Assembly (NCBI GenBank): GCA_028686735.1
Contig: JAQUBO010000015.1
Location: 1-39,170 of the forward strand
DNA: 39,170 nucleotides
Reading direction: 5' to 3'
Source of the DNA: Bacteroidales bacterium
Lineage (GTDB): Bacteria > Bacteroidota > Bacteroidia > Bacteroidales > ML635J-15
This document shows, piece by piece, positions 1 to 6,754 of the stretch. The notes beneath the pieces were generated by a model. It did no database searches. It was not told the origin of the DNA and worked only from the letters and a program-made list of their open reading frames with translations. Every line of letters starts with the position of its first letter. The stretch's first letter is position 1. Position numbers and translations under genes: made by a program.

Positions 1-95
1 TGGAAAGATATCTTGAGTTTATTAGCAGAGATTTGTATAAATCTGGTGCTGATTGGCAAAAATTTAATGATGAATTTAAAACGAAATTAAACTAA
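1..95 (+). CDS. C-terminal tail of a truncated CDS (unknown)
   Basis: The reading frame starting at base 3 is open from the window edge to a TAA at 93-95 and gives about 30 residues of plausible, charged, helical protein ending in TKLN. The other forward frames are worse: one stops after four codons and the other reads as low-quality sequence. The gene begins outside the window, so no function can be assigned. Its stop codon lies inside a short tandem repeat that continues up to the next gene. Confidence 0.5.
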   Translation, partial: ERYLEFISRDLYKSGADWQKFNDEFKTKLN

Positions 96-113
96 TTAAA
101 CTAATTAAACTAA
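87..113 (+). repeat. Three perfect tandem copies of a 9-mer (TTAAACTAA)
   Basis: The 9-base unit TTAAACTAA occurs three times without interruption. The first copy supplies the last two codons and the stop of the upstream gene, so the array also provides repeated in-frame stop codons. It ends six bases before the ATG of the acetyltransferase gene. It looks like a small slippage expansion. Confidence 0.75.
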
Positions 114-119
114 CCGACT

Positions 120-716
120 ATGAAACAGACTACTGAAATATTGTGTTCTGAAAGTTTAAAACTTAGATTGCTGACAAATGATGATGTGAAAGATATTTTT
201 GAGACTATTGGCTCTCAACGTAGATATCAAGGTGCATGGTTGACAATTTCTAATGAAGATCTCATTATAGAGACTAAGAAATATGTTAAATATGTAACCG
301 AGCAAAATGAAAATGTTGTTGATTTGATTTACGTAATTGATTATGACAATGAATTTGCAGGATTGTTAGGTTTACAGAAAATTGATCATCATAATCATAA
401 AGCTGAATATACTTGTTGGGTTCAAGAAAAATATCAGTATCTAAACATTATGATTGAGGCATCATCTAAGTTTCTTGAACATTATTTTAATAATATCAAT
501 TATAACCGTCTTGAAATGCGCTTTACTGATGATAATATTAAACTTAAGGATATAGCTCGTCGGTTTGGCTTTGTGCAAGAAGGTGTCGAAAAACAAAGCC
601 AATTTATAGGAGACGAAAAATATAAGGATGTAATAGTATATGGTTTACTTAGACACGAATATCAAACTAAACTTATGTTTTATCGACATAGTACGAAACT
701 GAAAACTGATATTTAG
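120..716 (+). CDS. GNAT family N-acetyltransferase (RimJ/RimL type)
   Basis: The product is 198 residues and resembles the RimJ/RimL branch of the GNAT acetyltransferases, which transfer acetyl from acetyl-CoA to amino groups. It opens with the typical strand pattern of the fold (SLKLRLLTNDDVKDIF), followed by a central strand ending FAGLLGLQKID. A late segment has an ARRFGFVQEGV pattern, the usual GNAT motif near the C-terminal helix. The segment EKYQYLNIMIEA sits where the acetyl-CoA binding loop is expected, but the classic Q/RxxGxG/A signature is weak. The last about 15 residues extend beyond the domain. The substrate cannot be predicted. The ATG at 120 follows the 9-mer repeat with no clear ribosome binding site, as is usual in this phylum. 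Confidence 0.75.
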   Translation: MKQTTEILCSESLKLRLLTNDDVKDIFETIGSQRRYQGAWLTISNEDLIIETKKYVKYVTEQNENVVDLIYVIDYDNEFAGLLGLQKIDHHNHKAEYTCWVQEKYQYLNIMIEASSKFLEHYFNNINYNRLEMRFTDDNIKLKDIARRFGFVQEGVEKQSQFIGDEKYKDVIVYGLLRHEYQTKLMFYRHSTKLKTDI

Positions 717-906
717 AAACAACACAACTTCTTTGTAAAGATTATTTAGTGCTTGTCCATGATATTTGGTTTTTTGTGCCGCTCGTATTAGCCATCTTGT
801 GGGCAATCGAGGGTAATTTCATATAAAACTTTTTTATTGGTCGGATATTTGTTATGTAGTTTTAATATTTTTTACTTAATTCGTAAATTAAAATTATTAG
901 ACGATT

Positions 907-1605
907 ATGAAGGGACTTTTTTTTTATTTTTTTATTTTCTTATTTTTTTATTTAAACTTTAATTTATATTCACAGGATATCGATGCACCATATTTTATCT
1001 ATGAAAAAGGAGCTGAAATTAAAATTGGACATTTTAATAAACGAAACATTCCTCAGGGATATACTGTTTATAAAGTTACAAATGTTAATGAAACCGACTC
1101 TGTAGATTATATAGTTATAAGTGCCGAAACATTTGACCCCTACGAAAAACCATTAAATTCTATTGAAATAAACGCTTTTTACCATGGGGGAGAAATATCT
1201 CTGGATATGCTCTATCTTATTCCGGTTGATACTTTAGCTGCGATATCTGAAACTAATTGGAATTTAAACGGTAGAAATTTTATTATGCCTGCATTTTTGG
1301 GAAATGGGATGTCGTTAATGGCTGCTTATGTCGAACTCGAAACGGCTGACAATAGATTTATTAAAGTCTCAGAGTTTGGCAGAGTTGTTGATAAATTTGA
1401 AAATTTAAAAATAGATATTGGTGAATTTGAAACTTGTCTTATTTCGTCAAAGTTAGAAATGAAATTTGCCGAAAATGAGCTTTATACGATTTATACATGG
1501 TATTCAAAAGGGATAGGTCCTATTAGGACAAATTATTATAATAATAAAAGAAAATTGGTGAAATATTCAGAAGTTGTTGAAATTACTATGCCTGAAAAAT
1601 CGTAG
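907..1605 (+). CDS. Exported TapB/DUF3108-like protein
   Basis: This 232-residue protein has an N-terminal signal peptide of almost only Phe, Leu, Ile and Tyr, ending near residue 22 (YSQ), so it should be periplasmic or surface-exposed. The mature part resembles the Bacteroidetes TapB/DUF3108-like family: an early segment on a generic-looking form (EKGAEIKIGHFNKRN), then GEFETCLISSKLEM and a late WYSKGIGPIRTNYY block typical of that beta-rich fold. Biochemical function in the family is unknown. The start region contains runs of nine and seven T bases within the signal peptide codons. It stands 190 bp downstream of the acetyltransferase and 35 bp before a lipoprotein gene on the same strand, so the two may be cotranscribed. 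Confidence 0.55.
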   Translation: MKGLFFYFFIFLFFYLNFNLYSQDIDAPYFIYEKGAEIKIGHFNKRNIPQGYTVYKVTNVNETDSVDYIVISAETFDPYEKPLNSIEINAFYHGGEISLDMLYLIPVDTLAAISETNWNLNGRNFIMPAFLGNGMSLMAAYVELETADNRFIKVSEFGRVVDKFENLKIDIGEFETCLISSKLEMKFAENELYTIYTWYSKGIGPIRTNYYNNKRKLVKYSEVVEITMPEKS

Positions 1606-1640
1606 AGTTGATGTTTAAAGTATTTATATAAATTCTAGAA

Positions 1641-2075
1641 ATGAAAAAAATAGTTTATAGTATTATCGGTATAATAATTATTGGAATCGTGTCAGCATGT
1701 AGTACTGCTCCTAAAGATATTTACGGAGAAGATATCGAAGTTGATGGATCTGGCATTGAAATGGTTTTTAAAGAAATTGACTCTGATGGAAATATTGTTG
1801 TTACGATATCGAATCGAATGGAATTTGATTTGCAAGAGTTTTATGCAAGAGCTATATGGTTGGATGAAGACGGAAATACTTTTGAGGGTTTTAGAGGAGA
1901 ACCTGATTATTTCCCATTTCAACAAATTGATAAAAATATGATCCTGTCGGGAAAAAAAGATGAGTTTGTTACAATGTTAGATTTAGACCTCGCTCCTGAA
2001 GGGACAAAGTCGGTTAGATTTGAACTAATTTATGCAAAATTTGAAGATAAATCTGAGTGGAAACCGAATGAGTAG
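1641..2075 (+). CDS. Small putative lipoprotein, unknown function
   Basis: The 144-residue product begins with a basic N-terminus, a run of Ile/Val and a lipobox (IVSAC, Cys20), so it is predicted to be lipidated and membrane-anchored. The mature region (about 124 residues) is acidic and alternates strands, including FKEIDSDGNIVVTISNRMEFD and VRFELIYAKFEDKS. This suggests a single beta-sandwich domain of the kind seen in FxLYD-like or DUF-type lipoproteins. I do not recognise the family. It follows the TapB-like gene by 35 bp in the same direction and converges with the HAD phosphatase gene 28 bp downstream. Confidence 0.6.
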   Translation: MKKIVYSIIGIIIIGIVSACSTAPKDIYGEDIEVDGSGIEMVFKEIDSDGNIVVTISNRMEFDLQEFYARAIWLDEDGNTFEGFRGEPDYFPFQQIDKNMILSGKKDEFVTMLDLDLAPEGTKSVRFELIYAKFEDKSEWKPNE

Positions 2076-2103
2076 GTGATTTTATTCAGAATAATTGTTG
2101 TTG

Positions 2104-2541
2104 TTAGAATAAACGATTAAAAAAACCTTTCTTTTTTTTAATATGATTTTCTTGTAACTTAGAATTGTGTTTATTGTTTGGTGAATTTGGAATAAGTATT
2201 TCACGAATTTTATCCCAGCCTATAAAACCTCCAATATTTCTATCATCAATAAAAATATCTACATCTATTTTACGACTGATGTACTTGTTAAACTCTTCGT
2301 TAGGATAACTCTCATTTGCTGCATAGAACATGATGCCATGGTCGATACAAAAATCGATTGCTGCTTGTAAATCTATACCATCACGAACAGTCCATAGTAT
2401 TAGTTTATGCCCATTTTCTTGTAATTCGCGTAAAACATCAAAAGCTCCTGGAATAATTTCTCCAATGTCGGGATATATGTGTTCCACGATAGTACCGTCA
2501 AAATCAACAGCAATTCTATATTTTGGTGTTTCTGTTTCCAT
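2104..2541 (-). CDS. HAD superfamily hydrolase (BT0820-like)
   Basis: The protein is 145 residues and carries the HAD phosphatase motifs in order. Motif I is DFDGT with nucleophile Asp13 and acid/base Asp15. Motif II Thr51 lies in ILWTVRDG. A lysine/arginine pair RK (residues 90-91) serves as motif III. Motif IV acids are Asp99 and Asp100 in FIDDRN. The small size and short cap match the Bacteroidetes BT0820-type hydrolases, magnesium-dependent phosphatases of unsettled substrate. A lysine-rich C-terminal tail (about 20 residues) follows the domain. It stands alone between a convergent lipoprotein gene and the lipocalin-like gene upstream on the same strand. Confidence 0.75.
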   Translation of the reverse strand: METETPKYRIAVDFDGTIVEHIYPDIGEIIPGAFDVLRELQENGHKLILWTVRDGIDLQAAIDFCIDHGIMFYAANESYPNEEFNKYISRKIDVDIFIDDRNIGGFIGWDKIREILIPNSPNNKHNSKLQENHIKKKKGFFNRLF

Positions 2542-2647
2542 ATTAATCTATGTCTGCAAGATGTCGTTGCAACAACTGTCGTGGATCTATGCTTTGACAT
2601 CCACCTCTTAAAAGCTATTTAGTTATTCGTCTATACAGGTTAATAAT

Positions 2648-3079
2648 TTATTTTACTTTATACATATATGCTTTAGAGTTTGCCGAGCTTGTTTCTTCTG
2701 GTGCTAAAATTAATTTTGTGTCGTTTAGTTCTATAATTTTTGTTTTTGATATTTTACTGTCGCCTTTTAGTTTAACTAATATAAAATGCCCATTGTCTGA
2801 GATACTCCATGTTCCCTCACGTTCACCCTCAAAGCCTTTTTTATAGTATTTGTTTCCTGACTTAAATTGCACCTCTGTTTTTGCAATTATATCTGGTAGT
2901 TTTTGGCGAACAATAGCTTCATACTCAGGGCTTAAGTTGAAGTTACCAATGTCCATAGAGTCAACTTTCCATGTTCCTTTAAGCATTTTAGCATATTCAG
3001 ATTTAATGTTTTTTTGTGAAAAACTGAGTATCGCAATTGAGATAAATATAAGACTCAATAAAAATTTTAATTTATTCAT
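2648..3079 (-). CDS. Lipocalin-like exported protein
   Basis: The 143-residue product has a signal peptide ending near residue 21 (SFSQ), then a small beta-barrel-type domain. The pattern LKGTWKVDSM near residue 34, a central GEREGTWSIS and a late KIIELNDTKLILAP match Bacteroidetes lipocalin-like proteins, which start with a LxGTW motif. Ligand and role are unknown. Its start codon lies inside the 3' end of recF (an 8-bp overlap), so it is probably translated from the recF transcript. Confidence 0.6.
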   Translation of the reverse strand: MNKLKFLLSLIFISIAILSFSQKNIKSEYAKMLKGTWKVDSMDIGNFNLSPEYEAIVRQKLPDIIAKTEVQFKSGNKYYKKGFEGEREGTWSISDNGHFILVKLKGDSKISKTKIIELNDTKLILAPEETSSANSKAYMYKVK

Positions 3080-4181
3080 AATTAGTTACGGTTTTATTGT
3101 TTGACAAATTTACTATTTTATGTTTAATATCCAACTCATTTAAAATATTTGGCATACGCGAATAACTTGTGTCCGTAATAAATATTTGACCAAAATTATC
3201 ATTTGAAACGAGTTCTGTAATTACTTTCACTCTTTTTTTATCCAGTTTATCAAAAATATCATCTAGTAGCAATATTGGAGCCAAATTCATTTTTGATTTA
3301 ATATAATCGAATTGGGTAAACTTAAGACTGATAACAAAAGTTTTTTGTTGTCCTTGTGATCCAAATCTTTTAATTGGGTTTTCGCCTAATAAAAAGTCAA
3401 AATCGTCTTTATGTATTCCTACACTTGTGAACCCTAAAAATTTATCCTTATTAATAGCTGCTGATAATTGTTCTGCAAAATTACCTTCACTTAAATGTGA
3501 GATATACTTAAGACTTACCTCTTCCATATTGTTTGAAATAAGTTTATAGTATTTTTGAAATATTTCTTTAGTCTCTGTAATAAAATTACAGCGAGCCTTA
3601 AAAACTTTTTCAGCGAACTCCACTAATTGCATATCCCAAATTTCAAGCTCTTCGGAATTAATAATACGGGTTTTGGTGTAGTTTTTTAATATTTGATTGC
3701 GTTGCTCTAATATATGCTTATAAGAGATTAGGGCTTGTAAATACTTCTTATCAAATTGTGAAATAATAGTATCTACAAACTTGCGTCTAATATCGCTACC
3801 ATTGTGTATTAGGCTAGAATCATAAGGTGTTGTATATACAACAGGAAGAAATCCTATATGCTCGCTTAATTTTTGATATTCGTTTGCGTTTTTTTTAAAA
3901 GATTTCTTTTTATCTTTATGGAAGGCACAACTAATTTTCTCTTCATTATCGAACCGCGAAAAATCACCGTTTATCAGAAAAAAGTCTTTATCATTTTTAA
4001 TATTTTGTCGGTCGCTTAAATTAACAAAACTTTTACAAAATGATAGGTAATGTATGCTATCTAAAATATTTGTTTTCCCAATCCCATTATCTCCAATAAA
4101 ACAATTAATTTTGTTGCATAAGGCAATGTCAAATGTGTCAAAATTTTTAAAGTTTATTAGAGATAAGTTTTTTAAAAACAT
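3072..4181 (-). CDS. recF: DNA replication and repair protein RecF
   Basis: RecF is an ABC-type ATPase that loads RecA at single-strand gaps together with RecO and RecR. The 369-residue product has the usual length. The Walker A loop GDNGIGKT is at residues 30-37, followed by DSIHYLS. The ABC signature GSQGQQKTF lies near residue 275 and the Walker B block ILLLDDIFDKLD near residue 305-319, followed by the D-loop. The protein begins MFLKNLSLINFKNF, typical for RecF. The lipocalin-like gene overlaps its end. recO is present on the other strand at 19.7 kb, so two members of the pathway are in this window. Confidence 0.95.
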   Translation of the reverse strand: MFLKNLSLINFKNFDTFDIALCNKINCFIGDNGIGKTNILDSIHYLSFCKSFVNLSDRQNIKNDKDFFLINGDFSRFDNEEKISCAFHKDKKKSFKKNANEYQKLSEHIGFLPVVYTTPYDSSLIHNGSDIRRKFVDTIISQFDKKYLQALISYKHILEQRNQILKNYTKTRIINSEELEIWDMQLVEFAEKVFKARCNFITETKEIFQKYYKLISNNMEEVSLKYISHLSEGNFAEQLSAAINKDKFLGFTSVGIHKDDFDFLLGENPIKRFGSQGQQKTFVISLKFTQFDYIKSKMNLAPILLLDDIFDKLDKKRVKVITELVSNDNFGQIFITDTSYSRMPNILNELDIKHKIVNLSNNKTVTNYE

Positions 4182-4226
4182 TGTTTGAAAAATTAATTTC
4201 TTGGTTCATGAAAAGATTACTAATGG

Positions 4227-4234
4227 CAAAACTA
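4227..4234 (-). promoter_or_regulatory. Candidate -7 box for recF (TAGTTTTG)
   Basis: Read on the minus strand this is TAGTTTTG, a match to the Bacteroidetes TAnnTTTG box, about 46 bases before the recF start codon. It overlaps the T-tract of the terminator that ends the ior operon, so one short spacer may both stop iorAB transcription and start recF. Confidence 0.35.
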
Positions 4235-4278
4235 ATAAAAAAAATAAAGCTATCCATTAATTTATGGACAGCTTTATT
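4233..4278 (-). terminator. Rho-independent terminator of the iorAB operon
   Basis: The arms AATAAAGCTATCCAT (from 4243) and ATGGACAGCTTTATT (to 4278) form a long stem with one mismatch around a short A/T loop. On the minus strand the stem is followed by a run of T bases (4233-4244). It lies 21 bases after the iorB stop codon. Confidence 0.75.
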
Positions 4279-4299
4279 AAATTTATAAAGCAATTAGTT

Positions 4300-4881
4300 T
4301 TACATTTTTGATTTTGCGAACTCATATCCTGCACGGAGGGCAGAAATGTTCATTTCTATAATTTCGTCTCCCTTAGATTTGAATAGCGATTTAATTCCAC
4401 CTTCGAGTTCTTCGATACTTAAGCCAAGAAAAGGTGTTGCAGCTCCCAATACTACAATGTTTGAGGCTCTTGTATTGCCTAAATCTTTAGCTATTGCGTC
4501 AGCATTAATAGCAACTTTGTTTGGTAGAGCCTCTATTCTTGCAGTTAACTCATCTTCTTGTGGATAATTGACTATATTGTTAAATGGAACTGTATTGGTA
4601 ATTACATAGCCATCTTTTTTGAGGTAAGGTAAATATCTTAAGGCTTCCATTGGCTCAACTGATAAAATCATGTCGGCATGTCCTTTTGTAATTAAATCAG
4701 AGTAAATAGGTTTGTCTGATAACCTTAAATTTGATTGAACATCACCGCCGCGTTGGCTCATGCCATGTACTTCGGCTTGTTTTAAATAAAGCCCTTTATT
4801 TACAGCAGTCATACCAATTGTTGCTGCGATGGTTAAAATTCCTTGTCCGCCTACTCCGGCTAAAATTATATCTATTTTCAT
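4300..4881 (-). CDS. iorB: Indolepyruvate:ferredoxin oxidoreductase, beta subunit
   Basis: IorB is the gamma-domain subunit of the 2-ketoacid:ferredoxin oxidoreductase family. Together with IorA it oxidatively decarboxylates aryl pyruvates such as indolepyruvate to acyl-CoA and reduces ferredoxin. The 193-residue length is standard. It begins with the family hallmark AGVGGQGILT (residues 8-17), then VHGMSQRGGDVQSNLR and, later, NIVVLGAATPFL. It sits 16 bp downstream of iorA on the minus strand and ends at a strong hairpin terminator. Its presence indicates fermentation of aromatic amino acids by an anaerobe. Confidence 0.93.
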   Translation of the reverse strand: MKIDIILAGVGGQGILTIAATIGMTAVNKGLYLKQAEVHGMSQRGGDVQSNLRLSDKPIYSDLITKGHADMILSVEPMEALRYLPYLKKDGYVITNTVPFNNIVNYPQEDELTARIEALPNKVAINADAIAKDLGNTRASNIVVLGAATPFLGLSIEELEGGIKSLFKSKGDEIIEMNISALRAGYEFAKSKM

Positions 4882-4897
4882 TTTTCTCTGTTTTAGA

Positions 4898-6502
4898 TTA
4901 TTTAGATTTTTTTGCTGCTTTCCTGTTGCGAATTGCAGTTTGGATACACTCTCTTTGTGCTACGATAACAGATAAGCCTTTATACGCTAATTCTTCTTTA
5001 ATAATTGCAAGGTTTTCTGCATGTAATCTTTTTAAAGGATTAATAATTCTTAGATGATCAGGATTTACTCCAATCCCTTTACAAATATTAACTATGCGTC
5101 CTTTTGCAGATGAGTCTTGACCTCCTGTCATTCCTGTTGTGTAATTATCGGAAATTAAAACAACAATGGGAGAGTCTTTAATTACTGCGTCTAAAAGACC
5201 AGTCATTCCAGAGTGTGTAAAAGTTGAGTCGCCAATAACTGCAACAGAGGGGACTAATCCCGCATCAGATGCCCCGATTGCCATAGTTATTGAAGCTCCC
5301 ATGTCAACACATGAGTTGATAGCGTTAAAGGGAGGTAATGCACCTAAAGTATAGCAACCAATGTCTGCAAAAACTCGACCTTTCTCGTAATCTTGTAAAG
5401 CTTCATTAAGAGCATTGTACACATCTCTGTGCCCACAACCCATACAAAGGGATGGTGGACGCATTTTAACTATTTCTGGAATTGCTTCGCCTTCAAGTAT
5501 CTCTAATCCAAGTGCTTTTGCAACTAAGTTCGGGTTTAATTCACCATCACGAGGTAAGCTCCCGTCTAGTTTCCCTTTTATTTGTATCCCTTCGTTAAAG
5601 AAACCTTTAAGATTTTGTTCTACTATTGGGTAACCATCTTCTAAAACTAAAATGCTCTCACATTCATCTCTGAGTTTTTGTAAATGGTTTTCAGGTAAGG
5701 GGTATTGTGAAACTTTTACAACTGGATGAGGGCAATCGCCATTAAAATTTTCCATCAAATAATTGTATGCAATTCCGCATGCAACAATGCCTATTGATTT
5801 GTTTGCACCATCAATATATTTATTATAAATTGAATTGTTTGAGGCCTCTTGTATTTTATCTTGCATCTCTAACAATTTCCTATAATTTTTTCTTGCAATA
5901 CCTGGTAGTAAAACAAATTGTCTAGGGTCTTTAGGGAGGCTCATTGTGTTTTGAGCTATGGTATTAGTTGTACTAACTCCTGCTCTTGAGTGAGCAAGAC
6001 GTGTTGTTATTCGTAGTAAAACAGGAACATTATATGTCTCAGATAGCTCAAAACCATTGCGAGCCATATCATAAGCTTCTTGTTGATTTGTTGGTTCTAA
6101 TATTGGTATCAAAGCAAAATTACCATAAAATCTAGAGTCTTGTTCGTTTTGTGATGAGTGCATTGATGGGTCATCCGCAGCAACAACAATTAAACCTCCG
6201 TTAACTCCAGTAATCGAAGAGTTTATAAAAGCATCAGCCGCAACATTTAATCCAACATGTTTCATTTGCACCATAGTTCTTTTGCCAACATATGACATGC
6301 CGATAGCAGTTTCCATAGCAGTTTTTTCATTTGTTGACCAAATGCAGTTAATTCCCTTGTCTTTTACGTCTTTAGATTGTTGTGCATATGCCATTATTTC
6401 TGTTGATGGAGTACCTGGGTAAGCATAGAAACCGGATATTCCTCCGTCTATTGCTCCTTTTGCAATTGCTTCATCTCCTAATAATAATAATTTTTGCATC
6501 AT
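4898..6502 (-). CDS. iorA: Indolepyruvate:ferredoxin oxidoreductase, alpha subunit (without ferredoxin domain)
   Basis: This is the TPP-containing large subunit of the indolepyruvate:ferredoxin oxidoreductase. The 534 residues comprise an N-terminal pyrimidine-binding domain (LLLGDEAIAKGAIDGGISGFYAYPGTPSTEI pattern, residues 5-35), a transketolase C-like middle domain, and a C-terminal TPP-binding domain with PSLCMGCGHRD near residue 350 and the GDST...ISDN thiamine motif around residues 424-453. Archaeal IorA is longer and ends with a domain carrying two [4Fe-4S] clusters; here the protein stops soon after RECIQTA, in a lysine-rich tail with no Cys motifs. It forms an operon with iorB. A TATTTTCG sequence about 30 bases upstream is an imperfect -7 box. 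Confidence 0.92.
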   Translation of the reverse strand: MMQKLLLLGDEAIAKGAIDGGISGFYAYPGTPSTEIMAYAQQSKDVKDKGINCIWSTNEKTAMETAIGMSYVGKRTMVQMKHVGLNVAADAFINSSITGVNGGLIVVAADDPSMHSSQNEQDSRFYGNFALIPILEPTNQQEAYDMARNGFELSETYNVPVLLRITTRLAHSRAGVSTTNTIAQNTMSLPKDPRQFVLLPGIARKNYRKLLEMQDKIQEASNNSIYNKYIDGANKSIGIVACGIAYNYLMENFNGDCPHPVVKVSQYPLPENHLQKLRDECESILVLEDGYPIVEQNLKGFFNEGIQIKGKLDGSLPRDGELNPNLVAKALGLEILEGEAIPEIVKMRPPSLCMGCGHRDVYNALNEALQDYEKGRVFADIGCYTLGALPPFNAINSCVDMGASITMAIGASDAGLVPSVAVIGDSTFTHSGMTGLLDAVIKDSPIVVLISDNYTTGMTGGQDSSAKGRIVNICKGIGVNPDHLRIINPLKRLHAENLAIIKEELAYKGLSVIVAQRECIQTAIRNRKAAKKSK

Positions 6503-6701
6503 ATTATGTGTTTTTATTTAAAATTTAGATTACGAAAATAAGCTATTTTTTTTACTTATAAAAATTATTCTGTTCTAAAAGATATCAGATTAGTTGTATA
6601 ACATATTTTGGCATTGATAATGATAAATGATGACGAAATATTATCTTTTTGCTGGAGATTAAAAAAAAATATTTTTTTTACTTTTGTATGAAAAAAACAA
6701 C

Positions 6702-6709
6702 TACTTTTG
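6702..6709 (+). promoter_or_regulatory. Candidate promoter -7 box (TACTTTTG) for the PorE-like gene
   Basis: TACTTTTG is a perfect TAnnTTTG match 45 bases before the start codon. A second identical octamer at 6679-6686 lies 15 bases upstream and contains a TTTG that could act as the -33 element. The spacing is a little short for that role, so the upstream copy may instead be a second promoter. Confidence 0.5.
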
Positions 6710-6754
6710 TAATCTAGGGATATTTTAATTAAAATTCATTTTAAATTTATAATT

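Noticed and set aside
5166-5633. Opposite-strand reading frames inside iorA
   Set aside because: They are shadows of a well-conserved gene, with no own start context, promoter or recognisable domain.
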